A stretch of DNA of 64,000 bases from Trametopsis cervina (GCA_022385755.1 MU278379.1:186001-250000); one strand, 5' to 3'. Numbered from the stretch's first letter, positions 32,096 to 46,045 are shown. The notes: generated by a model from the sequence alone, not told the origin. A program made the numbers and translations.

Positions 32096-35000
32096 GATGG
32101 TGAGCGCTGAGCCTTCCAATCAGGCCTAAGATATGGGAAGGACCGCTAAGCGCTGAGATCCATCGATGAATACGAGACAAGGCGCACCAAATGCGTCTCC
32201 ATTAACCTCATTTTCGCAGTAAGTATTTCGGACAAACCTGGGCCAGGCATTGCCCGTGTCTTGTGCGGAGCAAGTGGTACGTGACTTCGCCTTGAGCCTC
32301 CGGGACCACACGGCTGAGCGCGTAGTGCGTGGATAGTCTCGGTTTTCCAGAGCGGGCGACACGTTCTATTTCTCAGGGTCGCCCACATGGAGCTAACGTG
32401 AGCATTCGGCGTCCTGCTCGGACCACGGCGACTCGTGCGCATGGCGCCTGCTTTGCGTGCTGCGAGACGCTGCCATTGGACGGTATATCGCGCCTCTGCG
32501 ATTCAGCGAAGGCGGGGGAGCCGTCATGGGTAGAGTTTAATTGACTGAGGTTTGCACTCGCATTTTATGTTCCGTAAACACGAACTCAATTCATGCTTTT
32601 CTGGACAGGAGGAAACTCTCCTGCTTCCTACCCCAGTCTCGCAAACACCGGTTCGCACTTACTATCAACGTCGATGCCCGTCGCGCTGGCGCCACAAACT
32701 CTCCCAGCAGTGCTGAATCGGGCGACGATGACTCGTGCAGAGAACGTCTCTCACGGTTCGGACGCTGTTGCATGCGGTGCCCGCTGTGCTGAAGGAGCAG
32801 CTTAATGACAGAGAACTACCCGGGCCTGGTGCCTTATCAGATACCAGCCGTACGCGGATGGCAACTACAGAGTCCTTTGCTACGCTGCTATTGTCGGCAC
32901 GTATGTTAGCAACACAGGCGTTCGGGCAACTGCACGCGGATTGCAGCCATGACTCTTAAGTGGTAAGTTGTACTTACATCTTCTGTTCCGTCGCTCAAGA
33001 AAGATGTTAAGGTGCAGGAACATCCATCCCGTCGCGCTTGCTATTCATGCACCAATACAATCAGACACCGCCGTCTCTGTCGAGACGGCGGCTTCTAGTG
33101 TGCGATCCCGCTGAGGATCGAACCGCGCTCGAGTTCTTTCCTCGCCATGGTTGGAACGGAGTCCCCATGCAATATCTTTCAAATCCTCCTGTCATACCGA
33201 TTTCAATACGTTGCGCTTTGCGTACAACTTGGTCCAACGGCATCGCACCGCAAGGATCCGCGCCGTGATATATACATTGTTCGTGCGAACGCGAGACGGA
33301 ATGTGAGTGATTGAGGTACTACGAAGCTTGTACGGTGAGACTAAGTTCTTATTAAAGGCATTATACAATGCCGTTAGGAAGGAGCACTCGGCACCTCAGT
33401 TGCCAGATGCAGCAGTGGTACCGTAATACATCGCTTGCACCACGACCTCCGAAGAAGAAACAGGATCATGTTCGGAGACGCTGCAGGCCTATCTGGGAAG
33501 TGTCAAAGGATCTCTCATTGTTGGAAGGACTACCTCGAGCCAAGTCGGCAGCGCTGACGAACGTACGCAGCGCGGCAGGTACGCCATCGTCTTCTCTCTG
33601 CGTCTTCAGGAAGGGAACAGCACCCTCGGATGCACTCTGACGCCTCTTTGAGACTTCTTTAATGGTCCATTAGCTAATGGCTCCTTTTGTCTAGATTGCC
33701 TATGCGAGGAAACCGCTCTTTCGTCTATTGCATTATGGAGAAGTCGAGTATGTTCATCCACTTCATTCACCGCCGCATCGATTGACACGCGCACGGGGAA
33801 TCGTGGCGGTACGAACCACGAGTACCACTAACGCAAAATTAACAGGCATTCATTGACACACCCGAAATGACTCCAGTGGTCTCTCGGTGCGTGGAACTGC
33901 CTTAATCGTGCGGCACCTACGCTGATCGACGGCCATAGCTGCGCGTTGCACCTAACGGCATTATATTACTTGACCACGCACAGCTTCTACGCTCCAACGC
34001 TGGATTCGAGCTATGACGCCGTGCTTACGCACATGAAATGAGGGCTGGGCGGTCAGTGAAGATGAGCCGCATATTGTGCCTGCGGATTTAATGTATGTCT
34101 TATCGCTGCAGACGAAGCTAGCGGTGCAAACACTGCATACATTGAGTACGCATGATGCATTACATGAGATATGCAGTGCGCGCAGACATCTAACACGAGC
34201 ACGGGGGAGTACGAAGGGCGTGGTCGACACGTGTACGGAGGGAGGAGTCAAGCGCATCGCGTTATCAATTCATCTTTGCTCCTTTCTTTGCACAACTTCC
34301 ACGACGCCGGATAGTCCCTTCAGATGACCCACACGTCTTCGGCACAGGGAGTCTTGACGACCACCAAAATATCTATCGCTATTTCCATAACCTGGCACGG
34401 TCTTCCGACCCAGTCATCGGTGCATAGGTACATGTGAGTATTCATGATACTCCGGTAAAGAACTCACTAATAGCTCATCTAGAATTGCCGTTCTGACACC
34501 ACGACACCGGCCGATGATATAGGTCGAGAATCTCATAGAGCCTTATTAGCACCCCTGGGAAACAATCTTCTGGTCAAGCATTGTTCGAACATTGATATAC
34601 TGCGATCTCGGCGGGCCAAGTAAAGAACGATATGTACACATGTAGGAGCGGACACTTAGCGGTGAGTACTCCCTCATCTATCGGTCAATCATATGAGGTG
34701 CCTCATTGCAAACCTCAGCATCCAGGTTCTTCATTGTTCTCATATCGCACGAGAGCTATCATGGCTCGAGACAACCCCGATGGCAGTCTCGGTTCACGAT
34801 ATCTCTCATTGCAATGACATGCATCAATTTTCCCTATCCTGCTGTCGGCCTGAACATCTTGTCTCCACGACAGTACAATCGTGCACTTGCGGACTTGTAC
34901 CTTTTAGGTCATATGGTCGGTCTCATAGGACATGAGAAGTTACGGAGCTACGCAGTGGCCGCGTCAGTCTCATCCTAAACGTCCTGGATGACTCGTCGTG

Positions 35001-35840
35001 AGTAACGTTCTCATGACTTGGCGATGAAGCTACTTGTAACGGCTGTGGCAACGAATGCCACCACTGACTAGGCATTGACGGAACCCGAACTCTATTCAGG
35101 CAATTGCTTGCAGCCCGATGTGTCTGTGGTTTACCGATAGCGACGCTGGACTTCAAGGGACGATGACGCTGGTCTTACTATAACCCTTGATGGTGTAAAC
35201 TTGACTGTGAACCTATGGTATTCTCGCCAACTCGGTGGACGCCCCGGACCTCCCAGGCTCGTGCATCCGAAGTGCTACCTCACTCTGCGGTATGCCACGC
35301 AAGTAGATTGGAGATATACACATACACCATTGAGACCAAGATGGGTCTTTCCTACTACTTTCTCCTATGTGAATCGAAGCGCAGTTCTCGCTCTCTTGAT
35401 CAATCTCGTACAAGTAGAAGGCAATGGTGTCTTGTAGCACCTCTCGAAGGCAAGATGTATGCTCTATGCTACGCCATGAGCTCTGACTCTGGCTTTGATT
35501 TATCGGCGCATTGTCACTGTCTTTCTGCCCATCCTAGATGAAATTTTCAAGGTGTCTATCACTGTCATAAGTGCTCAACATAGCTTATACAGGCGTCGGC
35601 GGTCAGCCTCATCAACCTCAATGCCTGATGCTCTGGGATCGGGCAAAGTGCAGAACACGTAAACGAGACGGGTTTGAGCTGCCACCCTTGCTATCCTGGA
35701 ACATGAGTCTTAGACCACAGATATGCTTACGAGTGGTTTGAAACTTTGTTATGTCACTTTTTTACTTACAGTAACGGTTATGGAATGCACCAGGTTAATA
35801 ACGTGGCAGTGTTATACTATGGAAGAGAAGCTCGCTGAAC
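32096..35840. other. Poorly coding region
   Basis: About 3.7 kb has only short open frames and no domain. A perfect 10-bp stem with a 4-base loop lies at 33068-33091. It is probably degraded or regulatory DNA. Confidence 0.4.
33068..33091. repeat. Perfect hairpin, 10-bp stem
   Basis: CCGCCGTCTC and its exact complement GAGACGGCGG flank the loop TGTC. It is not followed by a T run, and no neighbouring gene explains it. Confidence 0.6.
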
Positions 35841-35912
35841 ACACCGATGGTGAAGTGGTTATCATGCTTGCCTTCCAAGCAAGCGGCACGGGTTCGATTC
35901 CCGTTCGGTGTA
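35841..35912 (+). tRNA. tRNA-Gly (anticodon UCC)
   Basis: 72 bases fold as a full cloverleaf. The 7-bp acceptor stem is ACACCGA/TCGGTGT. The D arm follows. The anticodon stem CTTGC/GCAAG carries a CTTCCAA loop (anticodon TCC). The T stem ACGGG/CCCGT carries a TTCGATT loop, and the discriminator base is A. There is no intron. A TATTTTT tract immediately downstream fits RNA polymerase III termination. It reads GGA codons. The nearest gene is LNP1 on the opposite strand. Confidence 0.93.
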
Positions 35913-36046
35913 TTTTTGAAGCTACGCAGTTTTTTCTTTTCAATAAAACACCCACCTGAACAAATATAATCCAGATACTATGGTTCACAGCAATTGTGTA
36001 CTCTTGATACATTTGAGGTGGAAGGTCATATATACAAGAGTAGCTA

Positions 36047-37449
36047 CTAAGAGTCGGCATCTACGTCCATCACCATGGTGTGCTCCCCATCACCATTCTC
36101 ATGAGAAGACACAACCTTCGACTTACGTGATTTCTGAACGGCTTGGGGCTTGGGGTCGCTTTGCATGCTAACAGGTTGTTCAAGGGGAGGAGCAAATACC
36201 CCGGCTGTTCGAGATGGAGTTCGGGATGCCCGCGAGGGGCTGGCTGGGCTAGGTGACGAGCGACGAGCGGCTTTAGGGCTGGGATTGAAGTGCCCGCAGC
36301 TTCTACAGACGTATTCTAGTAATAAGAGGTTAGTTATAAATACGTTGTGTAAGTTGCTGCCCAACGCACGGGTCGTATCCCAAAGGCTCTCTTTAACTAG
36401 TCCGTTGTGCGTAAAGCACTTCTGGCAGATTAACGCGTAGCGAGAAGCGACGGAACCCGGCACGGTGTCTTCATCCCCGAGAATAGCATCGGCAAGCCTG
36501 TCATACCACTGCTTACGCGGTGGGGGCATTGGGCGTTGGGGAGAGGCTGTAGAGACGAGAAATTAACACTTCCGTTCGTGGTACCCTCCCAGATTGACTC
36601 ACGAGATAATTGCTGTTGCAAACCAGGTGGAAGCTGTCCTTTAGCGTTGACGGGGGTTTGAGGTGTCATCAATTGAATTGGTGCCTGTGGTTGGTGAGGT
36701 TGGGATTGCTGGGGTTGAGGCTTCTGTGGTGTGCTAGGGCCGTTCGCATTCGGTGGCGCGCGTCGGCGCAGAGGGCTATCGACTCCAGAAACTGGGATAC
36801 CCTCATCGTATCGTTCAATTAGCGTACGCGTCGAGTAGTAATTCGTGTTCTTCTTAATTTCCTCGATCTTCTCGCGCTGCTGCTTGCGCAGTGTGACCAA
36901 GTGTTTCTCTATTGGAGCATTGGGTTCAGTTCATACACCTGATTTCACTCAGTCACATACCTTCTTTGTCTCCTATACGTGTGTACCATATTTGTACTAT
37001 TCTTCGTATAAAAAGAATCCTGCAAATGTCGTGTTAGTATGTAGTAAACATTCCAACGGTGCAGGGGGAAAGGGGAGGAAGAGGCTACTCACACGATAGG
37101 TCCTATGAACACCGGCAGGCCCTCGACGAGCATTTGCACATTGGACCCTCGTGCATACCCACTCAACGATGGTAGGAACCCAGTATACCACATGCTAACG
37201 TACGCAATCCATAAGGCAAGTGCGTATACGGAGAAGAGGAGCGTCGCTCGGCGTTCTCTGAGGCGGATCTCGGAGAGGTGGGTCTGCCGTTTCTGTATGT
37301 CGGAGGCAAGTGCAGCTAGCACTTGCTCGTAGTCTTCTGGTTGGCTCTGTAATGAAGAGCACACACGACCGAATTCCACATGTCAGCACACAAATGTCGC
37401 TGCAAGGCAGAAAACATACCTTCCGGAACCAGCCATTCAAGAAACCCAT
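36047..37449 (-). CDS. LNP1: Lunapark homologue, ER tubule-junction protein
   Basis: Six exons on the minus strand (37449-37420, 37346-37093, 37019-36961, 36908-36603, 36546-36370, 36315-36047) encode 364 residues. MGFLNGWFRK starts the protein. A short coiled segment leads into two membrane spans (~45-68 and ~85-107) separated by a short loop. Next comes the lunapark signature VTLRKQQREKIEEIKKNTNY with YYSTRTLIERYD, then a Pro/Gln-rich stretch, and a C-terminal zinc ribbon with ALICQKCFTHNGL and YVCRSCGHFN (CxxC...CxxC). The tail is Ser/Pro-rich. Known role: stabilises three-way junctions of the endoplasmic reticulum, acting against Sey1/atlastin. The 54-bp intron 36316-36369 is stop-free and in frame; retaining it would add 18 residues within the zinc ribbon. 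Confidence 0.94.
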
Positions 37450-38195
37450 ATGAGAGTAAAAATACAGAGAAAGAGAGCTGTGAAGTGAGAGACGGACGTT
37501 GAGGGAGGAAAAGAAAGGAGTGTGGACGTGTATTGGTTGGCTAGTTTCGGAGGTGGCCTGCTCGTGACGTGCAAGCAGTCACGCCCTACATCATCGCGGT
37601 GACATTACCCGTGACCCGCTTTGACGCGCCTGTCACACACATCATCACGCCAATGCTACGCTTGCTTTGGTCCTCTTCGCACATTGCTTGCAAACCACAT
37701 CGGACTGTAGCGAGACTTTCGATAGTAGCCCTTCAAGCTATAAGCAGCAAGCTGAACGGTGAGTGTTCCCTCTTAATTTCCCAACACCTGGCATGCGCAG
37801 TCCTCGAGAAGCCTAGTGCACAGGATCAGTCTGTCAAGAGACCAGAAATACATGGAAAACTGGTCACCAGGTCATCTGCAAGTGGGTCACAGAGTCAAGC
37901 TGCTCGTACGCTCTCATGAGTGTACTCTGCCGAGTGACTTCTCTGTCTATGTCGTTCCAATAGTTGCAGCCATGAGTGATCACACCGACCCAAATGCGGT
38001 AATACATGCGGACTTCCTGCTGCCTGCTGCCTTGAGGCACTGACGGAACTGTCCTGCCTCGAGGCTGGAAGTATCGCATCCGCAATCCTTATAGCTCTGA
38101 TTACTCCATTTTTTGCCCAGTGTATCCCTCATCCCAACCTCACGCTTAACTCACGCTACTCTCTTGTTAGCTTGGCCATTCGCCGCGGTCTGAAG
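37450..38195. other. Divergent promoter region, LNP1 / DUF6699 gene 2
   Basis: 746 bp lies between two divergently read start codons. No exon is supported. Confidence 0.5.
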
Positions 38196-39382
38196 ATGAA
38201 TGACGATATGCCCCCACTTGTCGACCGCTACACCAGACAATCGTCAACGTCTTCAACAAGTTCCGTATGGCCCCCTGCGCCATCGACACCTGGTCAGTGG
38301 GGTAACATCCCGACTCTTCCACAAACATGGGGAGGGGTAGAAGCGTCGCCATGGGGTCAACCGAATGGAGTATTGACCCCCATGTATCCTGCACCTGGTG
38401 GCTTTGTCCAACCTATGGCTGCCTGGCCCGCGGGTGGCGTCATGATGGGTGCGTCGCCCGCCGTGACCGCTATACCCATCACCGCGCTGAACACCGGCAA
38501 TAACAATGACGACTGGGTCGAATTGCAACGCCAGGAGTGGGAAGGACATGAAGACTCGCTTTCCTCTGGATTCCCTTCGACTCGTTCACTGTCCCGGCAT
38601 GGGTCGCGATCGTCTCATCGCTCGCGCTCCGCGTTCTCTGGCGACTCAAGTCCGTCTTCACAGTCAAGTGACATATCCCGATCAAGGTCTTTCAATGGCT
38701 CGGTCAGCATACACGATAAACGACCGCCTCGCGAATGGCGATCGGATTTCACCATGTCGAGATCTCCGACTCTTGGTTCAGTAATCGGATCCATCCTGCA
38801 CATAGACCGCCCAAGATCAGCCAGCCGCAGACGTACGTCTTTCAACATTGCCCCGACATAGCATGGCTTGACGCTTTATTAGGATCTATAACTATACCGA
38901 AAGTTACACTGCACCCATATCTCCGACACTCAGCCTCTACTCCGTCGATGTATCTCGACTTGCGCGATAATCCTGTGAAAGTGTACTTTCGTAGCTTGGG
39001 TCGCCCTACAAACCCGTGGGACCTAACTCGCTTTGCGTGCGAGCCGCCACTTCAAGTGATGACCTTCTATGCGTCGAATTTTCCATGGTATATCGAGGCG
39101 CACAGCAGCAATCCGTCCGGTGTGACACTGCACGATATGTTTTTCGCCATTTGGACGTGTCTCATGACGCCCATCACGAACGAAGATTACTACAATAACG
39201 AGATGGATGAGGCTTCGAGAGAAAAGATTTCAGAGGCGTGGTCGGTGAGGTGTGGGGATAAAAAGGAGGAGCGTGCGATGGGCGTGCGGAGAGTGGACTT
39301 CTTGATGGAGAAGGTAGCGTTGGAAGGCGTGATGAGGGGCAAGGATGGGATGTTTGAGCTCAAGGTGAAGAGGCCGCTGTGA
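38196..39382 (+). CDS. DUF6699-domain protein 2
   Basis: Exons 38196-38832 and 38883-39382 are joined by a 50-bp intron (phase 1) and encode 378 residues. The ATG at 38196 (MNDDMPPLV) was chosen because no upstream Met is in frame. The N-terminal ~215 residues are Pro/Gly/Ser-rich with RS-type repeats (LSRHGSRSSHRSRS), likely disordered and phosphorylated. The C-terminal ~165 residues match DUF6699: SITIPKVTLHPYL, MYLDLRDNP, RFACEPPLQVMTFYASNFPWYI, VTLHDMFFAIW and the final GVRRVDFL strand, which is identical in eight residues to DUF6699 protein 1. Family function is unknown. It shares an upstream region with LNP1 on the opposite strand. Confidence 0.83.
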
Positions 39383-42300
39383 GGGTGGTGCGGTGCGTAC
39401 GCGTGCTTAGATTGTCCACGCCGAGGTCGAGGAGTGGTCTGCTGGAGCAGAGCCCATGTATTGATTGTGCATTATAGGCGTTCTTGTATCATTGATTCTC
39501 ATCATCTGTCATATCATGGATATCTCCTATTACGATACCGTCTTGTATATCATCCCTATCCCGTACACCGCAACTTGTATTCCTGCCTTTCTGACGACTA
39601 TTCTATCGGTCAGGGGCTACTGTAGTCGGAAGATGGGCGAAAGCGATAACAATAATCGTATGACTGCGCTAAATACAGGTATGCCTTTGAGCCATCTGGC
39701 GGGTGTCTACATTCTGAATGCGTCGTTTGTGTGATTATAGCGCATAGTCGGTGATGCATCTTGATCAATGTGACATGAGGCTACGACACGCCCCGCCAAT
39801 CCCGACAAAAAGATGCATCGGCCATTCCGCACGATCGATCGGACGGCTTCAAAATCATATTTATCCTTGTGTATCCCTGTGGACGAGCGCAGCGGCGAGC
39901 ATGCTTCTGTGATATGAACGAGTGTAAGAGTGGAAGGATTGTTTAGGGGCTGCGCAGGTCTTCAAACGACAAAGGAGAACTTTCTGCATCGGAGCTGCCT
40001 CCAGTCGGTTTCGTCGCATTATCCCCGCAATGGATGATTCAAACGCTGCCGATTTGTCCTTCCTCAGACTTCAGAGGTTCACTCGCGCTCGAAATAAAAT
40101 AGCTCCGCCACACTCGCCAGATGGCACTCTCGCTCCCGTCTTTCGTTACCATGCTGCCGTCACCTTGTCGCTGGCCGACCGGATGACTTCCCTACCGGAA
40201 TACTTCGTGCCCGATCAGAACCTGGCAACCAACCATTCGATGTGCAATGTGTCAGAGACGACCGAGTTCTCTATACATACAGATCTTAGTTCGTTAGCCG
40301 AAGTCAACATCAGGTTCGAGTACCTCGATGTCATTCCATAGGTTCCTGCTGATGGTCTCTCTCACATCCTTTCGCAGCCGCGAACTCTACAGTGTTTGAA
40401 CTTCCGCAGCCTACCTCCGAACCCCCTGAACTATCATCAAGCTGTTTAAATCAGCACCTTCAGATGATGGCAGCCTCAAGACGCCTGAAGTAACGGGACC
40501 CTTTCCGGACGCCAATGTCAGTGCTCTGTTGTATTCCAGTTCGGGCCTCATACGCCATTCTGCTTGGTGGAGTTCACCACCAGATGAGGGAACGGTCAGA
40601 TCCCCAAACACCGGCGCCACAATGTCGACGAGGAAAGTTCAGTCAGCCGATATCTTCTCAGCGACTAGACCCAGACACTCATGATGTTGGGAACAAGAGG
40701 GATTGCCGCCTTGCAAATGTGGGTACATGAGAGTTCTCCTGCGAGAGACCGCGTGGCATGTGCACACGGACTTGGGGAAAGAAGAGCTGAATGAGCGACA
40801 AGTTGCCGGTGAATTAGCTTACCCGCAAGGCGTCCCGTGTGGCGATATCAGCAAAGTGCACCCTAAATCAGCGAACGTCGGAACCGCGTCTGCTGATCCT
40901 GACGACAAGGACGAAGAGACGTTGTATTCCAAGAACTGGATGGCTTCGGTACTGCTCCCAGGTTCTAGTGAGTATCGTGGCGCGACCATGTCTGACCACA
41001 TTCAATGCGTCTTCGTGCTGTTGGCACAACATCAGTGACTGATTGAAATAGATCGCTGTCGCAGATTATATAGACAGGACGCGCTGGAGTGACCTTGTTC
41101 CTCTGAAGAACATTGCATCCCACCTGCATGGCTCTGGCACGGTCATCGTTGCGATATCTCAGTCTAAGGCCAATTAATCTCATTGTCAGCGTTACCACCG
41201 AACGCAAGAAGGCGTATGGACAGGACACACCGCGTATCCAAACTCTGGAAGAACGTACACTTTCAGATTGCAATCTGCTAGCTCCTCGGATCCATGTCTG
41301 TTATGTGGTGATGCGCTGACTTATCACCTACGTTGAGCGATATTGCGGTATCCGTCATCTTGTATTCCAGCGCTGAGAACACAGTTTGGTATGCCCTCCG
41401 GCGCACCGTCATGATCGGCGACATTGTTTCACTACGACCAGAGATCATAGAACTTTGTAACGTGTGGCGCATCCTGTAGAGAGTACAAAGAATCATGCGT
41501 CCAGCAGATGGCTTCACCAATTCAGAAGCCTGAAAGAAACGTAGCCTGTTGGGTACTATCAAGAAGATCAATTCCGCTCTTCTGCGTATCATAAAAACCT
41601 GCAAATATACATAACATCGACGTGCGATTCTCTAACCGTTTGCTGTCCCCAGTGAAGTGGATCGTAGCGCAAAGTTGTATAAGCGCCTTGTTCGGCTGAA
41701 TAATGCCACCATCAGTCCGGTTCTATACTGCCATCACACGCATTGCACCGACCCGCCATCATCGATACGATACACCACGTCGGTCGAGCGCTTGATTGCA
41801 ACGTGTAGAACGCGAGGCAAGCTGCCTCCACTCAGCGTACTGCCCCGTCTGCAAAATTCGCCTCTTACCCTCACCGCCCCACTACTCGCCTGGCAGTGCT
41901 CTGCCACGCGTCTTCCTCAACACACTGCTTTGTAGAACATTCTCACCGTTAGTTCTCGAGGGGATTATTCTGGAACCCGCGCAGCATCATGGCGAACCAA
42001 AACCGGCAGAGGTTAGCATCCGATGGGTTGACTTTGAAAGTCACTGGAAGTCCTCCGGAATTGTTTTGTCGATTGCCCGAGGTCTCTGGTGAGGTGTACT
42101 GCCTAGGAGTGGTCCCGTTGCGGTGCACACCTCACCTCCGGGCAGCTGAGGCCTCAGCCACAGACTACATCAGGCCAAGGCGAGAAGGGGGTTGGAGGTA
42201 CGTCTCCCGTTTTCGTTTCATGTGCAAGCAGCTTATCTTCCCATTATTTTCCTGTATCCATGGCACGAAATAGGATATATTTGGTGACAAATAGGAGGGA

Positions 42301-45300
42301 CATTGACTAGCTAATCGATCCTTCTGGGGCGCAGCTCGGGACTCGGATAAGCGTTCAGGTGAAGTACAAGACCACCATCGTGCGCCGCGGTCCGTGTCTC
42401 AGGCACGCACAGTCACAGCTTCGCCTCATGCATTGTCATGCGCCCGAGGGCTCGCCAGCCACGCACTTTGGAAGGCGGTGGGTTCCTGTGTTATGAGCAC
42501 CTTCCGTTCTTGCAGAGGGTTGCACTGGGGCAGATGAAAGCGGGTAGAATACTGTGGTATTAATTTTACGGTATGTGCATTACCCTTCTCGGATGAGCGT
42601 TTTACACTAGGCCGTTTTCCTCTCGCTCTCAGCCTCACACCGCGATCGTGACGTGGTCTCTGCCTTGCACTCGGCCAATATCATCCACCAGATGGACCAA
42701 GCACAGGGTAACTCTTCTATCCGAGACGAGAAACATTAATCGAACACCGGCGCGGCTCTTACTCCAATATCGCATAGTTCCAAGTATTCCGTCCACCCCA
42801 ATGCCTCTAGCCTCTGACATGTGTTCCTGCGGCGTTGATACCCGATCCCAGCGCGACCGCACCACTCGCCTTTTCCTATTGTCTCGCACTTTCTCACCTT
42901 CATAAAACACGGCCTTAGGGCCATGCAAGAACTTGCCCACCACCTAGACCCAGAACTACCGCCTGCTCCGCAAGCCTATCACGCCGCCATCTCGGCGCGG
43001 GTTCGCTCTCTTCCGCGATGATGTGTTTTCAATGCCTACTTCGTCGCTCATGGTTACCTTCTACGAGCTAGGTCAAGCTGGGCTTTTTGGCGATATGGCT
43101 GGGACTTGCGAGCATGCGCACGTCTGTCGCATAAATCATCTGTCGCTCTCGCCGATCCTTCTACTGCGTGCGTTCATATTTTTGTACCCGGCGCCCCGAA
43201 TTTCAGCGACGCAGCAACGGTTCCTTGTGGTAGCCCCTCGCCGCTATTGTTCTTTGTATTGATGGGGCCGAGCTGTGCCCTGTACAACTCTCTGAAAGTG
43301 ATGCTTGACCAGTCGGCGCGTTCGCCATCTTGTAATTTCTAGGGTGCGCATCCTAGCCTCGCCCATCTCGTGCTAGGAGCCGCTTCTTGTTCCAGTGTAT
43401 TCAACTCGGTGGGCGTCATGAACTGCCAATCAGATTTATTGTCATCTCGCACAGGCCGCGTACGCCCTCTTCCCTCCCTGCTGGTACTAGTGCTCAGAAA
43501 CACATAGCTCCTCGACGCACGTCCCGCCTCGTCAAATTCTAGGTTCCAAGCCATCACGCATCAATCATCTCGCATCAGCCACCCCGCGTTATTTCAGGCA
43601 TGCTTGTCATTCTTCCCAATTCTGCGTACACTTTAGCGTCTCCGTCTTGTCAGCCTGGGACTCTTCTCATCCTAAACCAGCCCAGAAACACAACCAGACT
43701 GGGAATGATTTCCATCCCAGATCTTTCGCTTCGCGGCTGACTTACGCGCAAACAAACGCCACACGACTTCGGCCTCCGTGCAGTCTGCTTGTGTTTTTGG
43801 ACTGCGCATCGCAACCAATACGAACCAGAACAGCGCGCCACATGCACCGTATCTCGGTTCTCTCGGAAATGAACGTGGGCATCCGCTCCAGTCAGCCAAA
43901 CGCCAAACCATCTAGTCCGGCTGGCGGTTTCCTCGTGATCTCAGGTGGGCTGCGGTGGTCTCCTCGCCCTGAAACTTTCCAGGCCTCTTTCCGAGTTCGG
44001 CCCGCCCCGCTATTCTAGGATAGCGCAGGTACAGTAGACTCGGCGTGAAAAGGATGTGCGCCTGTCGTCCATGGCGATGTCTGATTTATGTTTTTGGTGT
44101 TTCTCTCCTGAATCAGCAGAGAAGAGACTATGCGTAATGCGGCCTTCCGCCGAGCACAACGCTGATGGCAGACGGAACGGCCTGATTTCGTCTTATTATG
44201 TACATCGACAAATATCCCACCCAGCCCGAAAGATGAAAATGACTGTAAGAGTATAAAAGATAATGCAATACGTACCACGTGCGTAAGCCGGGCCACATGT
44301 ACAGAAGGGACAGCGCTGCCGGGACGGGCTGAGGTTCTCCCCGCAGGCTCTAGTCTCACGCGGACGGACAGGCGGACGATCCAAGGGTCCGTCCGTGGGG
44401 GTTGCTTCTCAGAGCCGAGTCGAGCCTATTCACTGCTCGAACCGCTTACCGCCAGCCCTGCATGATCTAACGTACCCCGCAGCGTTCATGCACAATAGTG
44501 AGCCCACTGTGCAGAATTCGCACACACCCTCTGACCGAGTTGACCAGGGGGTGTACATCAGCCGCAGACTGTCAGGGGTGGAGAGAACGGCGATATGGTG
44601 GTACGGCGGTGCTATTCGTGCTCGCAGCGGGACGGTCATGCCATTTCGTACTTCCTGGATTTGTCGATTATTATTAGAGAGGAGATAGACCTCGCAGCGA
44701 GCGCTGAACTACGCGGTGGCTGATCGAGCTGAGCTGGACTAAACATCGATCAGGGAGGACAAGAAGCTTCTTATCCTGAACCGTCGCGGGGACGAATGAA
44801 ACCACACCGTTCAGCCACGCGCGCGAACGAGTGGGTGGTACTCACTAGTGTTCAGATCAACAAGGATGCCTGTAAAGGGCGCAGTGAGTCAATGTCCCTC
44901 CCTCGTCATTGCGCCGCTAGCGGGCGATGGAAACCGAACCACACAATCGCGGCGTTTGGCTACTTGCGCGCTCACCATTGCTCTTCGGCAGCAGATAAGC
45001 CAGGTCCCATTCCCAATTGCCGCAGATTCTCTCTCGTACGATGAATCCGTTTGGAAATAACTCACAAGTGGGATATTGGGGTGCAGAGTATAGCAGCTCA
45101 TGTGAGCATCGAACACGAACAGTTGCCAGCTGTATCGATGGTAATCTGGGAAATAGACGGCAGGAAGAAAGCATCAGGGAGACCCGCGATGTCGGATGCT
45201 TAGGCAAAAGAAAAGCCTATCAAGTGATATAGACTGTTACGGAATATGTCGAAGCAGACTTTGTGGCTTTGACGTCGGCGCGTGTGGCCGCGTGCTACTG

Positions 45301-46045
45301 CTCCCCACTACCATGGAATATTCACTTCGACCTTTGTCGAGACGCTGGCGACGACGGACGGTGCCGTGAGCGAGATGGACAGATGGTGAGACGGTGCCTT
45401 GTGTGTCGTCGAGAGAGCGAGAGCTACTTCCGCCAGACATACACTATCGCATGTCGAGTGGGGACGAGGACTGTCAAGTCGTTATCGTGCTAGGCTCGGT
45501 GGATGACGCGGGATCTCAGGGCGAGTACAAGGATTGCCGAGTTGACAGTGCCCATCAGCGAGGAATATTGGCTGAGTTTGAGACATGGATCTCCTCCTCC
45601 GATGAGTGTCCACGCAGATCGTATTCGTCTGCATGCAGCTCTATTCTCTTTTCTTTGCAGGGGCATGGTGCTCGGCGGGGGGAGGTCGTGGCTCTGCTTA
45701 ACTCTTTCCGGCGAGGTCACAAAATCTGCTGATGTCTGCGGCTACTGGGCGGCCCCGACGCATCAAAGCTCGTACAGGGCATATGAGTGTCCAGGAGGCG
45801 ATGCGCTATGTGCGTCGGTGGACACGCTGCGGGCTGGACTGGTTGCAGACGATGCGGTTTGCGTGTCGTGGTTCGATTTGAGTCCGCTACGGAGGAAAAT
45901 GAACGTAATAATACAAGGACCGTCGAGATAGGCGATGGACGGAGGCAATCTCGCGCGTCTCCAGGGTGTCGGATTGCTGTTGCCTAGATTGGCAGAGAGC
46001 GGCGGAGTGTGAATGATATTCCCACCGTCTGCGGGAGTGCGCTCG
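39383..46045. other. Gene-poor region
   Basis: About 6.7 kb has no supported gene. A 104-codon frame at 40030-40341 and one at 40703-41038 have moderately coding codon use but no domain and no clear splicing. The sequence looks like degraded former genes or transposons. Confidence 0.4.

Noticed and set aside
33100..33150. GAGGATCGAACC motif resembling a minus-strand tRNA T arm
   Set aside because: The T stem has mismatches and no acceptor or anticodon stem can be formed around it.
40313..40341. 28-bp intron joining the hypothetical frame at 40030 to downstream sequence
   Set aside because: It is too short to be spliced, and the downstream frame has no recognisable protein.
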